Below, piece by piece: positions 41,023 through 54,000 of a stretch of DNA of 64,000 nt (the stretch's first letter is position 1; each line of letters begins with the position of its first letter). The position numbers were made by a program, and so were the translations under genes. The notes beneath the pieces are model-generated. The model saw only the letters and a list, made by a program, of their open reading frames with translations. It was not told where the DNA came from and searched no databases. This stretch comes from Axinella damicornis (taxonomy: Eukaryota; Porifera; Demospongiae; Axinellida; Axinellidae): NCBI GenBank assembly GCA_963931865.1, contig OZ007507.1, forward strand, positions 3,688,077 to 3,752,076. Direction: 5' to 3'.

Positions 41023-42053
41023 ACAGGCATTGTGGTGAACATACTATGTACATAGGTAGTTAATTGTAGTGAGGTCATGAGCATTCTTGTGCTATATGAA
41101 AGAATGTGTTTGTGCAAGTGTGATTTTAAACGTTTTCCCTTTGAATTTTTGAGGTAATGTGATATGCTGTATGCCTGTGTTTATATATGTTCGTGCTGCG
41201 TGTTGTACTAGTTCTTTTGTACCGTCAGTTAATGTGTAAAACAAAACAAATGCCTTGCATGACATTGTGGGACAAGCTGGAGTGAGTGCATGCGCAAGAG
41301 CAGCTGCAATCGACTGTCATCAGAACGTGAAAAGAACTTCAGGCCACATCCAGAATATCAAACAAAAAAGATTTTTCTATAGTATGTGTTGCAAACGGCA
41401 CTGCAATAACTAAAGAAGAGCTTGTTGTGGTATTCACCAATACTGATTTGAGCATAAATTGTATAGAGCCTTTACTTGACTTACCTCGCACATTTATAAA
41501 TTCTGTTTCAGTTTCATAGAGTGCCATACAAATGTATATAAGGGGGTGGTGAGAAAAAGAAAGAACGGGGGGAAAAAGAAAGAGCAGAAAAAAGTAGAAA
41601 GAGAACAGAAGAAAAATGAGACCTGCATGGTAACCTCCCATCCCTCCGTGACAGGTCAGACACCGACGTGTGCTTCCTCAGGAGCGTTGGATGGGCGTGA
41701 CTGGGATCACAGGAGGCCAACCTGCTTTTCCCAAAACATCCTCTAGTTTCGATGAGCGTGCATGGGAATCGGCGTCCTGGCTACCAGGCCAGGAAGTCAA
41801 GATCGATAAGTGTATATACGGAGTGGCCCAAACCCCGACTCGATTATTGGAGAGACAACGTTCAGATCCCAGTAGTCTGCAGACGTAGACGAACGTGCCA
41901 TCCTGACTTCCCGCCAAAACTTTGTTCAAATTCAGTATTAATTTTGAACCCGTACCCCATCCGGCCGCGGGCGCCGCCGGCTGAAGCCGCGCGCACCCCT
42001 CGCGCGGTTCAAAGGTCACGCATGCTGAGGAACGAGACTAATGTTGGCTAGCC
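41023..42053. other. Intergenic region USP32 / ZCCHC8
   Basis: About 1 kb between genes on the same strand, presumably holding the USP32 3' UTR and the ZCCHC8 promoter. A purine-rich stretch at about 41550-41625 and a GC-rich stretch at about 41955-42005 (CCGGCCGCGGGCGCCG) are the only notable features; the latter may be promoter-proximal. No gene was recognised. Confidence 0.5.
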
Positions 42054-45000
42054 ATGGGAGAAGAGATTCCCCTGGACGATTTATCTGACGATCTCGAGGA
42101 GGATGGGGAGCCAGGGACCTTCCCCGTGGAGGACGCCTGGAGGGAACAGACGTCACTCATAGAGGAGCTCAAGAATGAGAATATCCTTTTCTTATGGTCT
42201 CCATGTATACTCCGGCCATCATTTGTACATGTGTATAGATCGTTATCAGTGCGCGATACTTGTAAGTGTCTGGAGTAGAGTGCAGACTTGCTTGTGAAAG
42301 CAATGGAGAGACACAATCATATAAATTTGATCAATCAAGTGAATTAGTCTCACATGGCCAGACCTAGTGTAACAAGCTAGCCCTTCGCTTTCTCCAGCAC
42401 GCGATTGCTTTCAGTATGCGTGCATGGAGAAGGAAGGTTTAGAAACTTTGGACCACTTTACTCGGTATGAAAGAAAGCAAAGTCACGTCCATTTATGTGC
42501 ATCTGCAGTCAGCCTATTCTGGCCCACTAACTTCATTGGCTGCTTATACTTCTGTACCTTCCTTTTCCTTGTGTGATCATGTGAGTCGATCCGTGCTGGG
42601 GAAAATTCGAGGGGCTAGCCCGCTAGACTAGGCCAGACCCAGTCTGCGGAAAGGGTCTGGGACATGACCGTGTCCCAGACCCTTTCCCTCCGTGTGGAAC
42701 GGGGTCTAGCCACGCAAGCATGGACAGCCCTGCTACATTGGGTGACTGCTAGTCTTGGGCCCTACTAGAGTCATTTTGGGTCTACAATCTAGGGCAAATA
42801 CTGCCAACAGCTGCTCTTACACTCACTTTACATGTGAACAGCAGCATTTTAGTATGAATTTAGTGGGGACTATTCAATATGCACCTTGACCCTACAAACT
42901 CTCCCATCTGAAACAGAAACTGCACTTCTTTCATGCATTTGGCAAGGGGTAAGTCCCTTTCAATCATCTCCAAACTGCCATTACACACCTTACACTTTCC
43001 TGCATGTCCCATTCAGCTATAACACTGCACCAGTTACAGCAACTGATGACACAGCGACAGATAGTGACAGTAGCGACAGTGGTAGCGTGCCGGGGCTGGT
43101 TGCACATGTGGTCTACTTCAGTAACAAGGAGTCGCTGTGAGTTTAGCTGCAGTCTCTCGCATGATCTTACACTCTGTAGACATTGCGGATCTCCACTGTT
43201 CCCTGTAGCATCAATCGACATAAGATTGAGGAGTACCTCATGGAGGTGGCCGATGCCTCCACTGACCAGATGGATGCTGATACGACCGGGAGACACTACC
43301 AGGTGTGTACCACAATCAAGTGTTTGATGATTAGACTTAGAATGAAAGTAGAAAAATCACTTTGTGAAGCCTCGGAGGTGTACGGCTTCATTACAGAGAC
43401 CCTGATATTTACAGTAACACATTTTATGAGTAAGAGAATATCGGATGTTCACTTGTCAGTACTGAATTTGGCTGGCTTAGAAACAAGTAAACAGTGGGTG
43501 AGATAGTTCAGATCGTCAGAGAGAGCTAGTTGTGTGGTCTCGCTGAAATGGTTACTGGGGTGACAAGGAGAAACCTGCCGATGTTGGTGTTGTCTTGTTA
43601 TTGTCACATCATTCAAACAGTGTATCACCTGCAAAGATCCAGCCTTTAACTATGGGGTGTCATACTTGACTTTGTTTTGCTTAATTTCTGCTGCTAGTCT
43701 GTGTAGACAAATGAGTGTAACTGCTAAGGCCCTAAGGCCCTCGGTGTTCTGAATCACAAACAACCGTCAATTATCTTGCCAGCCTCATACCCAGGTCTGT
43801 TCTGTTGATGGATAAGTATAGGATCTACTACGTTGACGCGGAGGTTATGCGATTTATCCTCCGCGGGAAAGTTTGGCCGAGGCGAAGCTGAAGCTAAACT
43901 TTCCCAAGGAGGATAAACCGCATAACATCCAAGTTGACGTAGTAGATCCGGCTTCTACCACAGACATAACCTCCAATGAAGTTAGTAGCTGGATCCGGCT
44001 GCTAGGACAGCTATGGCTCTCTGATTCTCATCTCAGCACAGCGTGGTTCGATTACGTCATCACAGAGGATAACCTCTGCGGTACATCAACGGATCGCCCA
44101 CGCACTGTGGTAGAAATGAGGGATAGCCCCTGTTAGCGGGTATGATTATCCTCACTGAAGATTGCAGAGAAAATAATTTGTCTGTGAACTTTGAACTGTT
44201 ATTCCCAAGTGTGTTACTTTGAAGACCTGGTGATACATTATGGGTTAGTAAAATAAAGTGAGTGCCTACAGTGGTCGGTCAGCTCTCTCTTCTCACTCCC
44301 TCTTGTACTGCAAGTGACAGGCGAGTCTGAGAACGTGGCTACTGGATTGACGCTAATCCTGGAATGAGTCTGGGTGGGGACAGGAGCCCATGATCTGGAG
44401 CCACAGTCACCAAGTCTTCTTGTTCTCCCCTCAGCCCTGTGCAGTGGATCTAATGGCTGGAGGCTGTCAAGGTGTGTGCAGCTGCAACAGGACTGACCTT
44501 CAGGTGGGTGCTACTGAGCCCCACCCCCCAAGCAATTGGTTGGATGCCAGACTGAGCCCCACCCCCGAAGTGTTATTGCTAGACTGAGCTCCACCCCCAA
44601 AAGTGTTATTGATTGGCTGCTAGACTGAGCTCCACCCCCAAAGTGATTGAGACTGAGCCCCACCCCCTATGTGATTGATTGGTGCTAGACTGAGCATGCC
44701 TCATTCCCAGGTCTACCCCAATTTTTTATTCGGTTTTTCGTTGGCAATAATCCTTATCAACGAAAACCGAAGGACAAAACACTGGGAACCAGGCTAAGAC
44801 TGAGCTACACCCTGATTGGTTGCTAGGCTGAGCTCCACCCATAAGTGATTGATTAGTTGATAGGATGAGAAGGTAGTAAACTACTGATCTGACCTGTATA
44901 CATTCTGAGTGATCAGACTGCTTATCTCTGCTGGCTCAGGTGACAGGGTCAGTCGAGTACTACCGTGGCTTCTGTCTGGACCAGCTGGGAGCTCCAGTGG

Positions 45001-48000
45001 AGCAGCTTAATGGAGAGCTTCAGCTGCCTGAGCAGGAGAGGGTCATGTATCCAATACCACTTCAGTGTAGAATTACCATCTGTGGTCGTGTTCTTGTTCA
45101 TAGTGGTACTCCTTAACTCTTGTAGCTATCCACAGGTGTATACTGAGCCATTCTGGGCCGACAAACAGACCCTGAATGAGGAGAGGAGGTCAGACTGGAT
45201 TTATTTCCACCAGCTTGCTAGTCATTTCCCTAACTACCCAACGGGCAAAATATTCTTCCATCATCTCTCATCCCTCCTTCCTCCTCCCTCATCTCCCTCT
45301 CCTCCTCCTCACTCGTCTCTCACCCCTCCTCCCCCCTCCTCCTCTTCCCTTCCCCTCTCCTTCATCTCCAACCCCTTAGGCTGAGAAGGATGGCCATCAA
45401 GTGCTTCAATTGTGGGGAGGACCACCATATTAGAGACTGCCCAGAGGCAAGCATCATTCTCACTACCTGAAGTACAAGCATATTACTTGTGTATCGTAGT
45501 AGGCCAGAGAGGCCAATAGTAGGGAAGGGTCCGGTCTACCGGCACTATTACACAGTTAGTAACTTACCGTATTTTTAAGGTTGCTTGCTTGATTTTAAGT
45601 CAGCACAAAATTGTGTGCACCCAATAGAAGTTGCCAGGTGACAACTTGGTGGAGAGAAGCAACCACAAAAATACAGTATTATATTTCATTTGTAGCGGTG
45701 TATCTGGTGTCAATATGCAACCACAACCACGTGTTCACACAATTTGATAGCTGCCAGTTCATTAACTGCTGTCTCAGCACTTCTGGAATGTTCCCCAGTA
45801 TTGTCAGATCTTATTTTGCTGTATCTGCCAATGGGTGTGGAGATTCAGGTAGCACCTCTGGCACCAACTTTGTGTCAGGCAACATTCTGGCCATTAATGC
45901 ACTTTGTGACTACAAAATGTGGAATTCTTGCTCAACTTGTGAGTGCAGTGTTTCATACAGGATCTTTGCAATTGCTCAGGGGGGGGGAGGGGATTTCATT
46001 GGGATGGTATCATAGACCCACGCCCTGCTTTATTGCAGATGGTTTTGTGACTTACTAGGTGGCATGACACACCCCAGATCTTTAGCCTCGTTTCCAGGCT
46101 GTAGGAGAAACGGCCTGACAACTTCCGCTAGTTCAAACTGTATTTGGATGTAACGACACAGCAATTGTATACCTCCTTCCTGCAGTGAAGTGCATGTGAT
46201 ACTTCTGAATTTCTGTCTGCTGAGATTGGTCCTTTCCTGCTCAACTGTTTGCTGCAAGTTCTGCTACGGAACGCAAGCGGAAGTCAAACAAAAATCATTG
46301 TGCAGCGCGCCTGCAATAGCATGATCGAGCAATCAACTATTGAGATGAATTGGTATGACCACAACGTTTCAACGCATGACTGAAATCTGATTGATACTGC
46401 CAATTTTCTGGCAGTGGAAGTAACAGCTTGAACTCGCGGAAGCTGTCAGGCTGTTTCTCCTATGGCCCGGGAACGAGGCTAAGATCTTTTGGGAAAGTAT
46501 CTGGTCCTTGATTCTAGTGGGTTTTGTGGCAGCTAGCTGAATACACCACCACCTGTGTTCAAAGTTGGTAGCTACCACAAGTTTACAACACTTGTATTCA
46601 AAGTCATGGCATGTTATCACTTCTAGCTGTAAATTGGAACTTCAATAGGTGCTAGTTGGTAAAATTAGGTGTTAATATTTTCCACATTAACCCAAACACA
46701 TGTCAGGGTGTATGCACCCTTAACCCCTGGGTTGTCAGGGTGTATGGGTGTAAAATGTTCAAGTATGGATCTGAGAATGAGGCATTTACTTCTGAGAATT
46801 GCAAGTTCCAAGTTCCAACCCCCCTTCCCCCTCCCTGAACCTCCTAGCCTAGTATGCAACACTGCCGTCATCATATTCTGTCTTCTTTATCAGCCAAAGG
46901 ATTTTGCAACGATCAACACTCGTCGGCAGGAGTACATGGACTCCCTGGGAACACCAGGAACAGATAGAAGGTATCCATGGCAACAGAGTGGTGTGCTAAC
47001 AGTTTTTGCTGTAAACTCTGAAATATTAGAACCCACTCAGTGTGGTCCAGCAAGTGTATGCCCAAGGATGTGAGCAAATTAGTGCAGATCCCTAAGGCTA
47101 AAGCTCTTCCTAGTAACTATTTTGTAGATGTTAAATACACGTCTATCCAGCTTAGAACTCTGCTAGCTTCCCACAGGAGACTAGTGATAGTCTCCTCATC
47201 CAATCCACCAGTGTGCATAATGGTGGAAGCACAGTTCCAACAACGTTGGAGCATGGAACTGACAGCCACAAGAAACTAACGAGCAGGCCAGCTGCTCAAA
47301 CCTTGGGGTCTTTGCTACCCTGTGAGGGCCCTACCTCTCAACCGATGCATGCAAGCGCAGCCACTACTTCAAAAGCCACACACCTATTTTGAAATCAAGA
47401 GTGCGACGTGGAGTGGATGGACATAATTTATTGTAATACATACAGTGAAATGCACCATTTAGTTTGCTAGTGATGTTGCCTAGCAACCATACTTGCCTAG
47501 TGATTGCAGGTCCACTGGGCTAATGGCTGCAGCCATTATGTATGCATCTGCCATGTTCCCAGGAGCCTGTACGTATTATCATGGTGTTGTTTTTACGTGG
47601 GCACCTCAGAGCTCAGAACAGCACGGAGAACAATACCAAATAACTTATTATGTAATTAGCGGGAGTGACTGGGTGCTGAATGGGTAGTCCAGCAACACGC
47701 TAACCATCGTTGGGAAACGTTTGATATGTCATCATCACAAAATTACCTACCAGGCGGTCCCTGCTGAAGATCTGCGGAGCGCTAGTGGCCTGAAGGACAG
47801 GGTTACATATATTAGGTGTGAGATGCATCTTTTGTTACCAAGGTAACAGCACCATCTGATCCAGCTGTGAGTAGTCTAATTGCACAAGCAGTCATTCTTT
47901 GTATTAGGATCTTGAAGAGCAGAGATGTCTACCCAGCTACTAGCTCAGTTTGTTATGACTCAACAATGTGTGATTAGAACCAGTGTTGAAATGAAGCTTA

Positions 48001-51000
48001 ATTCAACAGTATCAGCCAGCAGAAGACATGAGATGTGGATTAAATTTTTGTTCTGAGATTCTTGTTAGTAGCCCTGACAACCACACAGTTCAACCACTGA
48101 CTTTGCCGAGAAGCAATTAACATACCTCAAGCCTTACAGGAACTACTAGTACTATTTCCTGCATGTGAATGTACTTACATGTACCAAAAATGTCTCAAAT
48201 GACTGACTGGCAAAGGTTGCGTGACTGAATTAGGTACCATTAACTGTGCATGATTGCAAACAGGGTTCAGTGGCTGTAACAGATGGTATCACATCCATTG
48301 TAGGATGAAGGCTCACGCTTGCTTCTGCAGTTCTACCTTCCAGAACTGTGGGTGCAAATACCTACTGAAATCATCCCTTTGATGTCAATTTAATAACAGC
48401 TGTGTTGATTGACTCCATTCCCTCCCACCTTCCTTCAAAGCATGTCTCATGAAATGACAGTCTGCAAGATATGAGTAGAATGGATAATACGTATACATGC
48501 ACAAGATATCAGACTAGTAGCATGCTTTAGCCTGGAGCAATCAACCCTTAGTAAAGTAGTCAATGATTGTTTAATGATCCTCTTATTTTGTTTTTTACTA
48601 CTCTTTGGTGTGGCTTGTTCGTTTAGGTTAGTGATATGTACAATTTGTACCTGGTTATGTAACTAAGAAGTTAGGTCTATTGCGTTTATTTGGTCAATAA
48701 CATTTCAGTGCGACAGTTGGCAACGCTCCATACCCCGTTTGCCTTTGCTGACTCCAGGGTGTGTGATAATTTTATTGCGCACAGCTTTGAAGAGAGGTAA
48801 TCGGATAATTCTCACAAAAGTTCAAGAAACGATTGAATACTTGTTGGTACTGTAAGGGGAGAGGACGTTTATACTGTTGTTGTAGCAACGAACTGATACA
48901 TTGTATCTGCTCAGGGTGTATGGGACCCAATGTCCCAAGGTGTTTCGGAGCTAAACATTACAAGGTGTTTAGTACCTATATGACACAGTGTTTAGGAGCT
49001 AACCTATACGACACAGTGTTTAGTACCTAAACATGTTTAAGTACTAGAACTATTCATAGTGACAGACTAATATTTAGAGCAGCTAGAGGTACACCAACAC
49101 ACTCTTTTGCTATTACATAACTCACTCGGTGAATACTGCTGTGCAATATACACAGACACCAGATGTCCTCCTGGTGAGATAGTCTATGCCTCATTCACAG
49201 CTGTTGCTATTATCCACTGAGTGAGTTTCCCACAAGGAGTATCCTGGTGTATTTGGTTTCTTCCTCAAAGTACACACACAAATCGCAGCTGCAGTTTCCT
49301 GCACTCTAGTCATGCTGTGTGCTTTATCAGTTACAAATTTCCCTCCAAAACTGGTCTCCAAGGAGACCACGTGTCTGTGGTGTCAGGTACAGGGCTACAG
49401 GCTTCCTATCTCCAGCAATTGCTTATCTACTGTGTACATTAAAACCCAATTTTGATAGCTAACCTCGTAAAGAAGCCTTTCTACTTTTCCCTCCAAAATT
49501 TGAATGCTTTGCTGGCAGGTTTCTCAGTACCTAAACAGTCAGTGCAAATTTCCCTCCAAAACTGGTCTCCTTGGAGACCATGCATCTGTTGTTGTGTCAG
49601 GTGCAGGCTTCATCCGCATTCCTTTTGTACTTTCTCTTTCTCTGCCAGGTACCATGTGGCTGCAGCAGTGGACCGCTTTGCCAAGTTTGTGCCCGGAATA
49701 ATAAGGTAAATAGAATTACAGCAGAGCAAAGGAAATGGCACAAGTTCTCAAGTTGGTAAAATCCATTCCACATTGGCAAAGCTAAGCCTCAGCACTTGAT
49801 TCAGGCATTTCTTGATGACATCTTTAAAGTGCACATTGAGATCGTGACTGAAAGTATTCCATTCTTGGAGCAGAATAATGCACCCAGGAGGTTATGCACA
49901 TAACTTACGAGTAGGTGGAGTTTACATGGTGAACACAAACTGTTGCATAGCAACAAATTTAGCCTGCATAACAACAGTAATAGTACAACTATCAGTAATT
50001 ACGTCACTTTAAACACATGACATCATCTATAATGAAACTGCTCAAACAGGTTAACACCCCCTTCTAGCATGAACCTTGGTTTATCACATTTGTGTAATTA
50101 TGTTTCTTTACTGGATGCATACAAATTCATGCGGTGGGAACTGCTGGTGACGGCTAAGTGGAAAGTTCTTTGCCAAGGAGTGACCAGAGGCACGTCCAGG
50201 GAGGCTATATAGAACAGCAGTTTTATCAAATTAGTCTTTCGTGTGTTACAAAATGTAATTACTACCTAGTAACCCGTAATGGACAAACATGATTGTCAAC
50301 CCAAAGCAAGACTGCTGACTCAGCACATACAGGAATGCTGCCAATGTGACCTGGTTTTTGTCTCGGCACCGAAGTGCCGAGACACAGTGCTGGATGCGTA
50401 GGTACGTGGTACGTGGTACGTACGTCGCTTTTCGCAATGCGCTCGCGCAAGTGCTGCATGCATGCTCTACACCCTTAATAGGGTGTCAAACGTATTTATA
50501 ACCTGCAAGTAGATCTTCAAAAATGATTATGGGTTTGCATGGCTGCTCATGAATCCTCTTACCAAGACTGCTGCTACGTAGCTCTAATACTTAATTCAGG
50601 ACAATGAATACTCACCCATCCAGTGTGCTGCACTCAGCCATCCCAAGTGCATACTAAAGCTCACTCAGCTCTAGCTAGCTAGCTAGCTAGCTATAGGCCT
50701 ATAGATAAGTGCTGAAAGAATTGGCCAAGGTGTTGACTAAACATCAAGCCCAGACACGAATTTAAAATACTGCTTTCACCCTTTGGGTGAACATTCCTGA
50801 CCCACTCCTTGCTCACACAGAACCTCCAAGGATATTGACGCTCACTTAAGCTGAAAGTCTCATAGCTAACAGATTTTGCAGTCATAATAAAGGGTTAAGC
50901 AGCTGCCATGTCCTCTGCATGATTCTAGCTGATACCAAGTCGTGCCGAGACACATCAAGTCTTTTAAAGACTCACTTGTTAAGGTAGCCTCGTTCCCAGG

Positions 51001-54000
51001 CCGTAGGAGAAATGGCATGGCAACTTCCGCAAGTTCAAACTGTACACAGATGTACAGTTTGGCAATTGCACTAGTGCATGTGATATTTCTGCTGAGCGAG
51101 TGGACCTTTCCTGCTCATGAAAGCAACTGTTTGCTGCAGATTCTGCTACGGAAGTTGAACAAACAAACTTGATCATTGAAAGCATGACACAATTGGTTTG
51201 ACCATTAATTGTCATGTGACAATGTTCTTAAGTTTGATTGGTACTGCCAACTTTCTGGAAGTGGAAGTAACAGTTTGAACTTGCGCGAGTTTCCAGACCA
51301 TTTCTCTACGGCCTGGGAACAAGGCTAAGATGGTAAAGGATTAGCCTCATTCCCAGGCCTACCCCGTTTTGTCTGTTTTTCGGTTTGCGGTGACAATAAT
51401 ACACGGATGCAGAAGGGCGGCAAATAACGGGGAAGGCCTGGTATCATTCATCACGTGCTTTATGTCAAGTGGACGTAGGGGGGGTGTGGCCCAACCGCAA
51501 ATAAGTTTAAAAACCGCCAACAATGTTGTGTAGATTGTCTGAGTCTGAACTAGCCACGGAACGTTCGAACTGAGCCGACTGGATGATGAACAGCCTTCTG
51601 ACAATGACTACGCCCCCCTCCCCCCACATCCACCTCGTGTCCACCTGATGTCACTCACTTGATGAATGATACCAGGCCTTCCCTGTTTTCACTCACTTGA
51701 TGAATGATACCAGGCCTTCCCCGTTTTCGCCGCCCTTCCGCATCTGTGTATTATTGTCAACACAAACCAAAGAACAGAAAAAATAGTGGGAACGAGGCTA
51801 GTAAAGGATGACAGTTGCATTTATTGGGTATGCTACAACCAATACATCAAGAATGGATGTATTACATAGTTGCAAAAACCTCAATCTGGAGATTGCTTGC
51901 AGCTGCGTCAACAGTCTAGCCTCCTAGAGCTTCACTACAGTGTTGACAGTGTCATTGACTCTAGCCCACAAATCAGGTGTTGGACCCAGGTGGACCAACC
52001 TCCCTACTGCTTCAGCCTCTTCTTATCTCCTCCCAGCACAGGTGGCCAGTCAAAACTATCAACAGTAAGACCACTAAAATGTTGGTACTCCTTCTAGTGC
52101 AGTTTCTGTACAGTTGATCAAACATTGCACATTCAAGTTGTTTCACAGAAACCAAGAAACTCAACACGTGCAGCTTCTAAGCTTCAGTGTATGAGCACTA
52201 AGCTGTGTAGCTTCCGCATATCTACCCAGTGTTGGGCCTAGCCTAAGATTCGAACGAATCCCAATATACAATGTAAAGCCACGTACATAACCATTGTTAC
52301 AGAATACACATCCATCGTTATGGCACTGCATGCGCAGTATATGTGGTAACAGTAGTGGTACTGATGGTAGCCATGGTAACCGAGGTAATGGTGGCAACAG
52401 TGGTAACCATGGTAACAGTGGCAATACAGGATGTCATGAATACACGTTGCAAGACAAAAGTACGCATACACTTTCGTAATGGAAGTATGCCCTCGCTGAC
52501 ATAAACACCAACAAGCAATGACACCAAAGTGCATGCATTTCGTACCGAATATATCCTAAAACTTCGGCATCCTTATTTTTCAGCACCCCTTCACTCTTGA
52601 CAAATAGTCTATAATTTGCTAGCCCTTCACAAAATAAAAACAAAGGAGAATGTGACCCGCAACACACACATCACCATGGCAACAGCCCAAGAGCCAAATC
52701 TGGTTAATTAACAGGACAACTACAAGCCATCAGTGTGTCACATGTGGTGTTTTAGTTCCTAATTTCTACTCAAGTGAAACAGTCTGCAGGCAAGGGTGTG
52801 TCTGAACCCCTGATTGGCCTGATTAGCTCAAGATTAACTAAAAGTGGATGGCTGGCTCCAACATCTGGTCAAGCAGACATAAGCTCACAAGTGCTAACAT
52901 GCTAAAAGTTATGGGTAAAGAAGACCAAACATCCCATTTCTGTGTGGCTCGCCTATGGGATACGTAGCTCCCCAATGATTATGCTCTCCAGTTGGTTGGG
53001 TTAACTGGTTGCGCTTACCAAGGGGGTTAACTGATTGTGCTCACCCAGGGGTTAACTGATTATGCTCACCAGTGATTGGGCTCACCAAGGGATTATGATC
53101 TCCAATTGGATAACTGATTGTGCAATAATAATACCAATATTGATTACACCAATGGGCTAACATTCCTACATCCAAATTGGAATTCTACAACAGCTGCAAT
53201 AGTCCAGCTATAGGTGAACTATTTAAGTAAATGTTTGGATGCTTGGGCTCTGTAATTGTTTACCTAAGGCATAATCACAGGTGGCATGACCCAGAGGGAT
53301 TTAATTAACTACATGACCGGCAAGTATCCCACAGCCCATGAGTGAATTCATTTCCATGTATGCAATAGTTTACCCAAGTAAGGTCCCAGTAAACGCTATA
53401 CTTGAATGTGTACACTTTAGAGAAGGCATCCTGCGTACCACGCTAATTACATTAGTTAAGCAAAGGCCCGCGATGGCATTTGGACGCCATTTATACAAAG
53501 CCCACTCATATTTTGAACGAAAAGCTGTTGCTGTGGAAACAGAGCATGTGTGCTTAGTACGGGAGTGAGCTTCAGCCAAACTGTCACCTTTTAGCAGTCT
53601 TTGTTGGGTACACTCAAGTCAAAAATAATCACGTCAAAAAATAATTGAAGGCTGTACACGGACAGCTAATGGAAACACTAGAAAGTCTTTGGGTATCCAA
53701 TTTCTATGCCGTTTTGGAAGATTGAGGACAACGGACTTGTGGAAATCGGTATTAGGTTGTGACCACAGGAGGGTAGAATATCCGCAAAGGTTTAGAACTG
53801 CACTTCCCAAGCCCCACTCACTAGCTGTATAGTAGGGTAGCTACTAACATAGGGTGCAGTTTAAAACTTCAGTTCAGATTTAGACAACTCTGGCCTCATT
53901 CCCAGGCAGTGTTCTATCCTGGATACACCTGGTAACCTGAGCTAGTAGCTTTTGTATCTTTTGCCCAAGGCTGTACACCTGTAGATTGGGCAATATTTGA

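Noticed and set aside
42181..43016. GT-AG intron 42197-43016 for ZCCHC8 instead of a U12 intron plus a 49-nt exon
   Set aside because: It keeps phase, but uses a poor donor (GTCTCC) and omits the LKQKL coiled-coil peptide that aligns with the family; retained only as the alternative to test.
43873..44136. 87-codon open frame downstream of ZCCHC8 exon 4
   Set aside because: It starts inside a perfect fold-back element (43821-43949), has no similarity to ZCCHC8 and no suitable splice sites.
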